DNA from: an uncultured Sphaerochaeta sp.
Lineage (GTDB): Bacteria; Spirochaetota; Spirochaetia; Sphaerochaetales; Sphaerochaetaceae
Direction of reading: 5' to 3'
Assembly (NCBI RefSeq): GCF_963677315.1
Contig: NZ_OY781939.1
Coordinates: 1,922,001 to 1,986,000, forward strand
Length of the DNA: 64,000 nucleotides
The position numbers and the translations under genes are program-made. The notes below the pieces were generated by a model, which saw only the letters and a list, made by a program, of their open reading frames with translations, did no database searches and was not told the origin of the DNA. This document shows, one piece after another, positions 53,280-61,438 of this stretch (positions are counted from its first letter, which is position 1; every line of letters begins with the position of its first letter).

Positions 53280-53752
53280 TATGATTCCTCCCTCTGTGTG
53301 CCTTTTAACAGATTCTTTATATATCCTGAAATTTGCTTAACCACAGTGATGGTCATCAATGCACTACCAAAGGGTGCGCTTGCTGTAGCGAAAGAATAAC
53401 TAATTGGCAATGTCTGGAAACTTCTTTGGCGGTTTATAATACACAAATTCACACCATAGATAAAAACAAAAACAAGGAAAACAAGAATTAAAATACTGTT
53501 AACTAGGCGAATGACAAGTTGTTTTCTCTCCGAGAAAAGCTCAACCAACATATCAACACCCATGTGCTTATTCAGTGAGAGTGCCAGGTCTGCTCCAACG
53601 AAGCAGACCCATGCAAAGGTCAATTGTGCCAGATCTGTTGACCAAGACATATCAATTCCAAAGAATCTCAACACTGCTGCTAGAAACACTAGCAATATCA
53701 ACACAGAGAGCCCTACACTGACAAACAATTCTTCAATCTTTTGTACTGACAC
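53279..53752 (-). CDS. dctQ: TRAP transporter small permease (DctQ/YiaM type)
   Basis: A 157-residue protein with four transmembrane helices and the DctQ pattern FFGIDMSWSTDLAQLTFAWV and GADLALSLNKHMGVDM. The start is GTG 53752, with AGAGG about 9 bases upstream; no nearby ATG fits. It lies 16 bases behind the binding-protein gene and couples to dctM. Confidence 0.9.
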   Translation of the reverse strand: MSVQKIEELFVSVGLSVLILLVFLAAVLRFFGIDMSWSTDLAQLTFAWVCFVGADLALSLNKHMGVDMLVELFSERKQLVIRLVNSILILVFLVFVFIYGVNLCIINRQRSFQTLPISYSFATASAPFGSALMTITVVKQISGYIKNLLKGTQREES

Positions 53753-54683
53753 TTTGACCTACCTCTTATTATCGGCCAAGCTCTTGGTCAATTTTATCCT
53801 TCAGAGCTCGGTACCCAACTTCGTCATATGCTTTTTCAGCCGCTGCAATGAAAGCTGCTTTATCAACCTGAGTCAATGTCAAGCCGCTATCAATTGTCTG
53901 TTGCAAATACTCAGCATCATTTGCTGCTACAGTCTCAGAAGCAGATTTACCAGCATTATAAGACTCTTCCATAAGTATCTGCTGATACTCGTCCGGTAGC
54001 TTCTGGAACCAGCTATTACTAATAACCAATCCAGTCAGAAGCTGGAAATGGCCGGTCTCAGCCACATAATCTGTAACTTCATAGATACTTGATCCAACTG
54101 CTGCAGAGTTGTGTACTTCAACACCCTCAATAACCTTCTGCTGAAGTGCCTGATAAGATTCAGACCAAGGGATAACCGTAGTATTAGCTCCCATTGCTTC
54201 TAAAGATTTGGTGACAATCTCGGAACCTGAAGATCTAATTCTTTGTCCATTCAAATCTGATGGCTTAGTAACAGGATTCTTGGTGTAGAGGTTTCTACTT
54301 CCTTGGAAATAATTAAAAGACAAAATCTTAAACCCATATTCTTCGAATTCCCCTACCAAATCCTGATAAACAGAAGTCTCCATCAATCTGAGAGCATCCT
54401 CATAGTCAGTTGCAATATAAGGTCCACCAAGAATACCAAATTCCTTAATATAGTTACTCATACGACCTGGATCAGTGATAACACCAACACCAGCACCTAC
54501 TTTCGCTTGTTCTAGAACATCTTCATCAGCCCCTAACTGCGATCCAGAATACAACTCAACTTTCAAATCTCCATTGGTTCTAGATTCCACGTTAGCCTTG
54601 AAAAGCTCCAACCCTTTATAAAGAGGGTCATTCTCAGTCAATACAGTACCAACTTTCAACGTAAACGATTTTGCAGATTCGGA

Positions 54684-55235
54684 TGTAAGAGTCAGTTGAA
54701 TTTTTACCACTATAAGTCAACAGAAAACTTGCCAGCGTAGGGCAACTAAAAAATTGCCACCTATCACCAGAATTGTCTAATTTGTTGGTAATTACATCAT
54801 CATGTCGGACCTGGCGATGAAATTTGTCGAGGCCAAGCAGGTAGGGAAGCTGATACGGGTGATGGCAAGCCTGATGCATCCATCATTGTTGGTGCTTGAT
54901 GAGTTGGGGTATGACCATCTGGATTTGGAAGCCTCGAAACTGATCTTCAAACTTGTGGCAGCCCGCTATGAGCAGAAAAGCCTCATGGTGACAAGCAACT
55001 TTCCAATCTCTCGGTGGTCAGAGGTGTTTGGTAGTGACGCTCTTACCCAGGTCATTGCAGACAGACTCATTCATCATGCCGAGATTATCAATATCAAAGG
55101 TAAAAGCTATCGCCTGAAGAATCATCTCTAGGTGTTTGAAGCCGATGGTTGGGAAAAGTGGAAAAAATTCAATTGGCGATGTAGTGGAAACATTTTTCCT
55201 GACTATCGGTGGAAAGTTTTAGACTGACTCTTACA
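54684..55235 (+). mobile_element. Deleted IS21-family element inserted in dctP
   Basis: The element is 552 bases long. Terminal inverted repeats are TGTAAGAGTCAGT (54684-54696) and ACTGACTCTTACA (55223-55235), 13 of 13 matching. It is flanked by the direct repeat CGGA (54680-54683 and 55236-55239), the target duplication. Inside is only the C-terminal part of istB; istA and the front of istB are gone, so it cannot move by itself. Confidence 0.9.
54802..55131 (+). pseudogene. IstB helper ATPase, C-terminal fragment
   Basis: About 109 residues of IstB: DLAMKFVEAKQVGKLIRVMA, then the Walker B region LLVLDELGYDHLD, VTSNFPISRWSEVFG (sensor-like Asn) and a conserved C-terminus near IADRLIHHAEIINIKGKSYR. 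The N-terminal ATP-binding loop GxxGxGKTH is missing, so it is not functional. IstB normally assists the IstA transposase of IS21 elements. Confidence 0.88.
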
Positions 55236-55335
55236 CGGATGAGCCCGCTGCAAAGACTACAGTAGAAACAATCATCACACAGACCAGTAACACTAGATGT
55301 TTTTTCATACCATCTCCTCCATTTTCAATAACATA

Positions 55336-55347
55336 CTAGCATGTTAG
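55336..55347. promoter_or_regulatory. Operator 1 of the yia-like locus
   Basis: CTAGCATGTTAG is one mismatch from a palindrome and lies 28 bases upstream of the dctP start on its promoter side. Its reverse complement matches the site at 55529-55540 over 16 of 17 bases (TCTAACATGYTAGTATG). It is probably the binding site of the divergent GntR regulator. Confidence 0.6.
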
Positions 55348-55528
55348 AATTGTTATATTAATCAGTCAACATTTTTTTATCTACCTTATGCAACAACATT
55401 ATATTTTTTTATATTATATATTTAATAAGTTCTTAGATATATTCCAAAAAAATAATCATTCATACCTGTTCTATTAAAACAAGACAATATTAATTAAATG
55501 TATAATATATTTCGTGTATTTCTTGCCT

Positions 55529-55540
55529 CTAACATGTTAG
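55529..55540. promoter_or_regulatory. Operator 2 of the yia-like locus
   Basis: CTAACATGTTAG is a perfect 12-base palindrome, 80 bases before the GntR gene. It repeats the element at 55336-55347 in the opposite orientation, one copy facing each divergent unit. The rest of 55309-55619 is very AT-rich and shows no gene. Confidence 0.6.
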
Positions 55541-55619
55541 TATGATATCTTATTATTATTAAGATGCAAATAAGTGAATATTTTGTTATATTATAGAAAT
55601 AAGAGTAATTGAGGAAATC

Positions 55620-56369
55620 ATGGTAAAAAAAACACGCACCACTACAGCTGAGGAGGTTTATTCTTCAGTAAAAGCGAGGATACTAAACCTAACATATAAG
55701 CCAGGATATTCATTGAGTGCATTCACTTTATCAGAAGAGCTCCAAGTTAGCAGATCCCCCGTGAGAGAAGCTTTGATAAGGCTTGCAGCAGAAAATCTTG
55801 TTGAGATATTCCCCCAGATTGGAACGCGCGTATCTCTCATAAATTTGGACAAAGTAAGTGAAGAGCGCTTTTTAAGAAAGAGTCTTGAGGAATCTGCTAT
55901 CAAGGAATTTGTTACCAGTCCAAGTGCAAAGCATCTCCAAAATATGAAAATACTCATTGAAGAACAAAAGATTGCAATCCAAAACAAGAATATTGTTCTT
56001 TTTCTTGATAAAGACGATGCTTTCCATGAAGAATATTTTAATGCAATCAATAAAAGTTCTTGCTGGGAACTATCTGTGAACTTCACTGCCAATGAACATC
56101 GGCTGCGTCTCTTATCACTATCATCTGTAGGCGGAACGACAGACACTGTTGTAGAGACACATAACAATTTGATAACAGCCATAGAATTACAAGATGAACA
56201 AAAAGCATTGAGCATTATACGGCAACATTTGGGCAGAATCAGTAATGAAATCTCAAAACTTGTCGCACAATACCCTGAAATCTTCACTTATAACGATGAT
56301 AAGAATCGCTCAAGATACCCTAAGAAGAGCATGACATTCCCTGAAAATTTTCTGGCTACTATTAATTGA
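55620..56369 (+). CDS. GntR-family regulator, FadR (FCD) subfamily
   Basis: A 249-residue regulator with a winged helix (about residues 8-75; LSEELQVSRSPVREALIRLA is the HTH) and a C-terminal all-helical FCD domain with the metal-ligand pattern DKDDAFHEEYFNAI, NEHRLRLL and ETHNNLITAI. FCD regulators of this type respond to sugar acids or organic acids. Divergent placement from the broken yia-like operon and two matching palindromes in between point to that operon as target. GAGG precedes the start. It is intact although its operon is not. Confidence 0.9.
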   Translation: MVKKTRTTTAEEVYSSVKARILNLTYKPGYSLSAFTLSEELQVSRSPVREALIRLAAENLVEIFPQIGTRVSLINLDKVSEERFLRKSLEESAIKEFVTSPSAKHLQNMKILIEEQKIAIQNKNIVLFLDKDDAFHEEYFNAINKSSCWELSVNFTANEHRLRLLSLSSVGGTTDTVVETHNNLITAIELQDEQKALSIIRQHLGRISNEISKLVAQYPEIFTYNDDKNRSRYPKKSMTFPENFLATIN

Positions 56370-56940
56370 TTGTTTTCATAAAGAGAGTATCATAACATCA
56401 CATGCGTTATGCAAGTTCGAGGCAATCGTCTAGACTACGAAACCTCTAACTAGTCTTGGCAAGTAGCCCCCATTTGGCTTCAACGTCGATTTAGGACTAC
56501 ATGACTGGAGTTAAATAAACCACAAACCAGAGCAAACCCTGCCAGCCTTTTTGGGCTGACAGGAACCATGCAATATCTTATGGTTTTCTAGATGGCTTGC
56601 CCCAAAGTAATGTTGCTAAAAATGTTGCCAATTCTCTGGAGGAAGTTGCATGCATATGATTCTGGAAGTCGAATCATACCGAATTTCTATCAATTCTAAG
56701 AGAAGGATCACCCAGTTCTTTTCCAGAAGCTGACAGAGCTACTCATCTATCCGCAAGAAAGGAAAGCTGCTGTAGTATCGGATATGCTTCTCATACTTCA
56801 TCAAATCAACCTAGGGAATATGACCAAGTTCCCTCATCAGGAAAGAGAAGGAACCAACCTTGACCTGGTGTCCATGCTAACAAGCCTTTCTTGCAAATGC
56901 TCGTGATAATTTGCTTTTGCTATTATTGAATATCTTTGAT

Positions 56941-57302
56941 AATTGGCAGAAACACCTTGCTATAGCACTCAGAATCGAGACGGTGAAAGCCGTATATGCC
57001 TTATGCTTTGAGAGGATGGACCTACTCACAAAGATGCTTATGAATGCGGATGTACAACGTAAGAATACATTCAGGGTCGAGCGCTAAAAGCAAGCTGATG
57101 TATCATCAATGATGAGATCGGCTATGTTCCGATTAACCGTGACCAAGCCACCAGATTCTTTACCCTGTTAAGTTACCTCTATGAACACAGCACACTGATA
57201 ACCACCAGCAACCTCCCCGTGGGACAATGGTCTGAAGTCCTTGGGGGTTCCTTACTCACAGGTGCCCTGCTGGACAGGGTACTTCATCAATTCTGTGGAT
57301 AG
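56941..57302 (+). pseudogene. Second, decayed istB (IS21-type) remnant
   Basis: Two pieces in different frames read as IstB. At 56941-57085 the frame gives KHLAIALRIETVKAVYAL (the post-Walker A helix, with the GKT partly lost) and ends in TAA. At 57105-57302 it gives INDEIGYVPINRDQATRFFT (Walker B), LITTSNLPVGQWSEVLGG and LLDRVLHQF, then TAG. No istA is recognisable. The rest of 56370-57507 holds no intact gene; a hairpin at about 56539-56562 and a TTAGCATGTGAG near 57424 resembling the GntR operators were the only other signals. Confidence 0.75.
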
Positions 57303-57507
57303 TGAATCCTATCGTCAGTGAAAGATGGTTGATGTAAAGAATACTTGTAAGAGTTAAGTTTAAAAATCCCGTAGTCTGACAGGAAAATATTTCGATAAAA
57401 TTCTAGGTGAAATTATCTTGACATTAGCATGTGAGTATTGGTTTTGAAAATTTATGCATTATGAGGTTCTAAAATCCCATTTTGACATTAGCTAGTAATA
57501 GATATCT

Positions 57508-58488
57508 TTAATCTCCTGTCGATCTTCGCTTTATCAGCCTACCTATTATTGGTAGATTTCTACTACTAAGACAACCTTGAAGAATACTTTCAACGGATTT
57601 CTTCGCGATTATATCTATTGGCATCCTATAAGAAGTGAGTGGTGGATACACCTTCTGAGCCATCAAGGTATCATCAAAACCTATGACCATTACATCTTCG
57701 GGAATCTTCTTATCTAACTTATACAAAACCTGGTATACATCAAATGCCAACATATCATTGCTTGTGAAAATTGCATCCGGCCAATCCGGTTTTTTAAACA
57801 ATGCTTCAATTCGCTGACTCGTATTTTCTTTCTCTGCATTTAAAATAATCAATGAATCATCTACATATATTCCATGATCAAAAAGTGCTTGTTTCATTCC
57901 TTCATAACGCTCTCTATATATCATATTATCAAAACATTGAAAGATACCTGAGATTTTTTTTCGTCGTTTTGATTGTAAATATTCTACTATCTCATAGGCA
58001 GCATTATAATTATTTTCCACAATACAAAATTCCATTGATTCCGAAAACGCTCTATTCACGAACACAAAAGGAATATTTTTTTTTTGCAATTCTAGGAAGT
58101 GGTTTATTTCATTTGAAACCGGAATCACAATTATTCCCCGGATCTTTCGATTACTGAGCTCAGTGACAAATTCCTTTTCCTTATTTCTATCATAGTTTGA
58201 ATTGCATAGATATATTAGCAAGTCCATTTCATTTGCAGTCTTCTCTATTTGTGAAGCAAGTTCCATATAATAATAGTTTGTTATATCGGGAACAATAAGT
58301 CCGATAGCATTGCTCACTCCAGCCTTTAGCTCTGTGGCAATGCTATTTGGTTGATAATTCAATTCTTCAACCGCAAGCAAAACAGACTTTTTTGTATTCT
58401 CTGAAATATAACCTTTTCCGGAAAGTGCTCTTGATACTGTGCACGTTGATACATTTGCTAAGCGAGCAACATCTTTAATTGTAGACAT
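57508..58488 (-). CDS. LacI-family transcriptional regulator
   Basis: The 326-residue repressor begins MSTIKDVARLANVSTCTVSR, the LacI helix-turn-helix, followed by hinge NYQPNSIATELKAGVSNAIG and a ligand-binding domain (about 60-326). ATG 58488 is chosen because AGGAAA lies about 7 bases upstream; the longer frame adds 19 residues that are not LacI-like. It is the last gene after dctM (63-base gap) and probably controls the CoA-transferase/TRAP operon. Codon composition is AT-rich like the rest of this region. Confidence 0.9.
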   Translation of the reverse strand: MSTIKDVARLANVSTCTVSRALSGKGYISENTKKSVLLAVEELNYQPNSIATELKAGVSNAIGLIVPDITNYYYMELASQIEKTANEMDLLIYLCNSNYDRNKEKEFVTELSNRKIRGIIVIPVSNEINHFLELQKKNIPFVFVNRAFSESMEFCIVENNYNAAYEIVEYLQSKRRKKISGIFQCFDNMIYRERYEGMKQALFDHGIYVDDSLIILNAEKENTSQRIEALFKKPDWPDAIFTSNDMLAFDVYQVLYKLDKKIPEDVMVIGFDDTLMAQKVYPPLTSYRMPIDIIAKKSVESILQGCLSSRNLPIIGRLIKRRSTGD

Positions 58489-58551
58489 TTCTAATTTCCT
58501 GACTGAGTTTGACTCTGAGTAATGAAAGATATCACCCAAAGTCAAATATTA

Positions 58552-59841
58552 TCACATAGCAACACCATAAACTAGGTTCGGAAGGAACAAGATTATTTTT
58601 GGGAAGAAAATACATATCATAAGTGTAGAAATAACAGCCAAATAAAGTGGCCATGACTGTCTCACTGTCTCTCCGACTGAACACCCCATGATTGAAGAAC
58701 AAGTATACAATGAAACTCCTACTGGGGGCGAGGAAGTCCCAAAGGTTACAGTAGTCATCATAATAATTCCGAATTGTACAGGATCAATCCCAAACTTCTG
58801 AATAATCGGCATGAGAATAGGTGTTACGATAAGCGTGATAACCGTGGTTTCCATGAACATACCAAACACCATGAGCATCAATATAATGATTAACATCATA
58901 ATGTAGGGATTACTTGATAATGCCAACAGAGAGGTAGCTAATGTTCTTGGCAATTGGTCATACACAACACCATAACTGAAAATTCCAGAAAATCCGAGAA
59001 TCATTGTAATAACAGAGAGATCCTTAACACTACTGATTAATGTATCCAGAAATTTTTTCCATGTAAGTTCTTTATAGATTATCGTTCCTACAAACAATGC
59101 ATAGAATACAGCGAATGCTCCAGATTCACTAGGTGTCATTAAACCGCCCCGAATGAGGACAATCAAAATAATCGGGAAGAGTAGTGCCCAGATACTTTCC
59201 ATAGCTGCTTTCCCCATTTCTTTGATAGTCGCCGGTTTATCATGATCTGGCTTATATCCAAAATGACGAGCAGACCAGGTTACTGCAATCATCATGAAAA
59301 TTGCCATTAAGATACCAGGAACAAATCCGGCAACAAACAAACGTCCGATAGACACTTCACCAACCGTACCGTAGAGAATCAAACCCATAGAAGGAGGAAT
59401 CGTTGCAACAATGAGTCCCGACAAACTGTTAACTGCAGCACCCCAACCTCTATTATAACCTCTCTTTATCATTTCCGGGCCGAGAATCCTACTCTGCATT
59501 GCCGCATCTGCAACAGCAGATCCAGACACTCCTCCCATCAATGTCGAGAGAACAACAGAGACTTGACCGATTGAGCCATGCATATGACCAGTTAAAACAT
59601 TACTCAACTTGACCAACCTACTTGTAATACCTGTGTTATTCATTAAATTACCCGCGAATATAAAAAGAGGAATTGCAAGCATTGTAAATGACTGTGTGGT
59701 AGAGAAGGCTTTCTGTACGAGAATTGTCCATGGCAAATCTGGAGTGAGCATAAAGAAGAATAATCCAGATAGTCCAATGGAGAATGCAACTGGCATTCCA
59801 AAAAACAAAAGTACTAAAAATAAAAGAATCGCATAGTTCAT
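58552..59841 (-). CDS. dctM: TRAP transporter large permease (DctM), second system
   Basis: A 429-residue, about 12-helix inner-membrane protein. MPVAFSIGLSGLFFFM, GGVSGSAVADAAMQSRILGP, SGLIVATIPPSMGLILYG and GTSSPPVGVSLYTCSSI are the conserved DctM segments. It overlaps its dctQ by 4 bases. It is clearly related to the DctM at 51999-53279 but diverged, so the two loci are not a recent duplication. Confidence 0.93.
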   Translation of the reverse strand: MNYAILLFLVLLFFGMPVAFSIGLSGLFFFMLTPDLPWTILVQKAFSTTQSFTMLAIPLFIFAGNLMNNTGITSRLVKLSNVLTGHMHGSIGQVSVVLSTLMGGVSGSAVADAAMQSRILGPEMIKRGYNRGWGAAVNSLSGLIVATIPPSMGLILYGTVGEVSIGRLFVAGFVPGILMAIFMMIAVTWSARHFGYKPDHDKPATIKEMGKAAMESIWALLFPIILIVLIRGGLMTPSESGAFAVFYALFVGTIIYKELTWKKFLDTLISSVKDLSVITMILGFSGIFSYGVVYDQLPRTLATSLLALSSNPYIMMLIIILMLMVFGMFMETTVITLIVTPILMPIIQKFGIDPVQFGIIMMTTVTFGTSSPPVGVSLYTCSSIMGCSVGETVRQSWPLYLAVISTLMICIFFPKIILFLPNLVYGVAM

Positions 59842-60323
59842 GTGGTTACTCCTCTCTCTTCTGCTGGTGTCTTAATATCCTGAATTAATTTTTTAATAAC
59901 CGTGCTCAACATAAGCAACGATCCAACTGGAACACATAAGGTACACCAGGCGTAGCTTAGGTTCAGAGTATTGAACAACCTATTCCAACTCTGCATGACA
60001 AGAGGAAATCCAAACCAAACCAATACGATAAGAAAGTAGATCATTCCTATATCATAAATTATACTAAGTATTTTCTTAGCCCTTCCTGATAGACGATTAT
60101 AGATAATATCAATGGATATCAATCTATCAGCACGCATTAATAAATCGGCTCCAATGAAAGTAAGCCATGCGAAACAGAGCAGAGAAATATCTTGAGCCCA
60201 GTTTAAAGGGAATCCGAATCTTCTTGTCACTGCTGCAACGAATACCAAGAGTGAAATCGCAGCAAGGAGTGAAGCTGTAAAGACTTTCTCTATTTTTAAA
60301 ATAACTATATCTACCTTATTCAT
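59838..60323 (-). CDS. dctQ: TRAP transporter small permease (DctQ), second system
   Basis: A 161-residue protein with four transmembrane helices and the segment LNWAQDISLLCFAWLTFIGADLLMR split across helix 2 in the DctQ manner. ATG 60323 is chosen with GGAGGG 7 bases upstream, eight codons inside the longest frame. It is coupled to dctM by ATGA. Confidence 0.9.
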   Translation of the reverse strand: MNKVDIVILKIEKVFTASLLAAISLLVFVAAVTRRFGFPLNWAQDISLLCFAWLTFIGADLLMRADRLISIDIIYNRLSGRAKKILSIIYDIGMIYFLIVLVWFGFPLVMQSWNRLFNTLNLSYAWCTLCVPVGSLLMLSTVIKKLIQDIKTPAEERGVTT

Positions 60324-60358
60324 TTTCCCACCCTCCCCAATTTCCAAGGATATGAAAT

Positions 60359-60390
60359 CGATGGAAATGCCATCAGAAGCATTTCCATCG
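60359..60390 (-). promoter_or_regulatory. Intercistronic stem-loop between dctP and dctQ
   Basis: CGATGGAAATGC and GCATTTCCATCG pair perfectly over 12 bases with an 8-base loop and no T-run. It sits after the binding-protein gene, in the same place as the hairpins in the three ABC operons. Confidence 0.6.
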
Positions 60391-60414
60391 AATAGTACTA
60401 GTAATCAGAATACC

Positions 60415-61410
60415 CTATTCGGTCTTCCCAATCTCTTTGTAAATTTCATTGCGGAGATCAAGGTAACCAAGTTTCTGATATGCAGCTTCTACAGCAACCT
60501 TAAAAGGAGTCAAGTCAGGGTTACCAACAGTCAAACCAGCCTTCACCATTTGGGCCTCAGCCTTGTCAGCCTCTTCGAGTACCCACTGTGCACTCTCTGC
60601 ACCAACTTCTCTTGCAGTTTGTATTAACATATTTTGAAGATCTGCAGGAAGTGTTTCGAACCATTTTTCACCACAGATTAAACCTTGAAGCAACTGGAAG
60701 TGGCCTGTCTTACTCATGTAATCGACAACTTCGTACAGTTTTGACGGATATGTCGAGGTGTTTTGAGCTTCTGCTCCATCGATTGCTTTCGTCTGAATAC
60801 CGTTGTACACTTCTCCCCATGCCATCGCGAGAGGAGTTGCACCCATAGCAGCAATGGATTCAATACAAACAGGGGCTCCAATGGTACGAATTGTCAATCC
60901 ATTGAGATCTGCAGGAACATTGATTGGTTTATTAGTCAAAAAATGGCGGGGCCCATCGTAGAAATTAAATGCCAGCACACGGATTCCATGCTCAGCTGCC
61001 AATTCCGCCTCCCAACCTGCAAATGTTTCAGTCTGAGTCACTTGAAGACATTCATCATAGTTATCTGCAAAGAAGCCCATCATCAGAATACCCATTTCAT
61101 TGACATACGTACCCATTCTAGCTGGGTCAGTATTCACAGCAATTCCAGCACCCTGAATTGCCTGTTCAATGACGTCCTCATCGTTTCCAAGCTGGCTTGA
61201 AGCAAATACTGATACATTCAATCTACCTTCAGATTTCTCATTCACTCGTTTGGCAAACGTATCATAAGCCTTGAAGATGAGTGACTGTTCTGTTTGAGAC
61301 GTTGAAATTTTCAAATCATACGTCTCCTTTCCTGTTTCACTGGACCCGGCTGCCATCACAAAGCCCATTCCGATAAACAACACTAACAATACTATCAATA
61401 CTTTTTTCAT
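60415..61410 (-). CDS. dctP: TRAP transporter substrate-binding protein (DctP), second system
   Basis: A 331-residue periplasmic protein. The signal peptide MKKVLIVLLVLFIGMGFVM is followed by AAGSSETG, with no lipobox Cys. GNDEDVIEQAIQGAGIAV and the Arg in LTIRTIGAPV near residue 175 are typical of carboxylate-binding DctP proteins. It serves the permease pair encoded next. Given the CoA-transferase, hydratase and flavoprotein upstream, an organic acid ligand is likely. Confidence 0.92.
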   Translation of the reverse strand: MKKVLIVLLVLFIGMGFVMAAGSSETGKETYDLKISTSQTEQSLIFKAYDTFAKRVNEKSEGRLNVSVFASSQLGNDEDVIEQAIQGAGIAVNTDPARMGTYVNEMGILMMGFFADNYDECLQVTQTETFAGWEAELAAEHGIRVLAFNFYDGPRHFLTNKPINVPADLNGLTIRTIGAPVCIESIAAMGATPLAMAWGEVYNGIQTKAIDGAEAQNTSTYPSKLYEVVDYMSKTGHFQLLQGLICGEKWFETLPADLQNMLIQTAREVGAESAQWVLEEADKAEAQMVKAGLTVGNPDLTPFKVAVEAAYQKLGYLDLRNEIYKEIGKTE

Positions 61411-61438
61411 GTTTTCCTCCTCTGAAAAAAGGTTTGCT

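Larger units (their letters stand above)
53769..55308 (-). pseudogene. TRAP binding protein (DctP/YiaO type), split by an IS21-family remnant
   Basis: The gene begins at ATG 55308 (GGAGGAG upstream) with the signal peptide MKKHLVLLVCVMIVSTVVF followed by AAGSS, then is interrupted at 55235-54684. It resumes with SESAKSFTLKVGTVLTENDP and runs to 53769. Removing 54684-55235 plus one copy of the 4-base duplication rejoins the frame exactly as AAGSSESAKSF. Conserved features are GADEDVLEQAKVGAGVGVI and the Arg of GQRIRSSGSEI that binds the carboxylate. The downstream part could be made only from an internal start, without export. Confidence 0.93.

Noticed and set aside
57346..57370. TGTAAGAGTTAAG as an end of the older IS21 remnant
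   Set aside because: Only 9 bases match the young element's end and it points the wrong way for a right end; no partner repeat was found.
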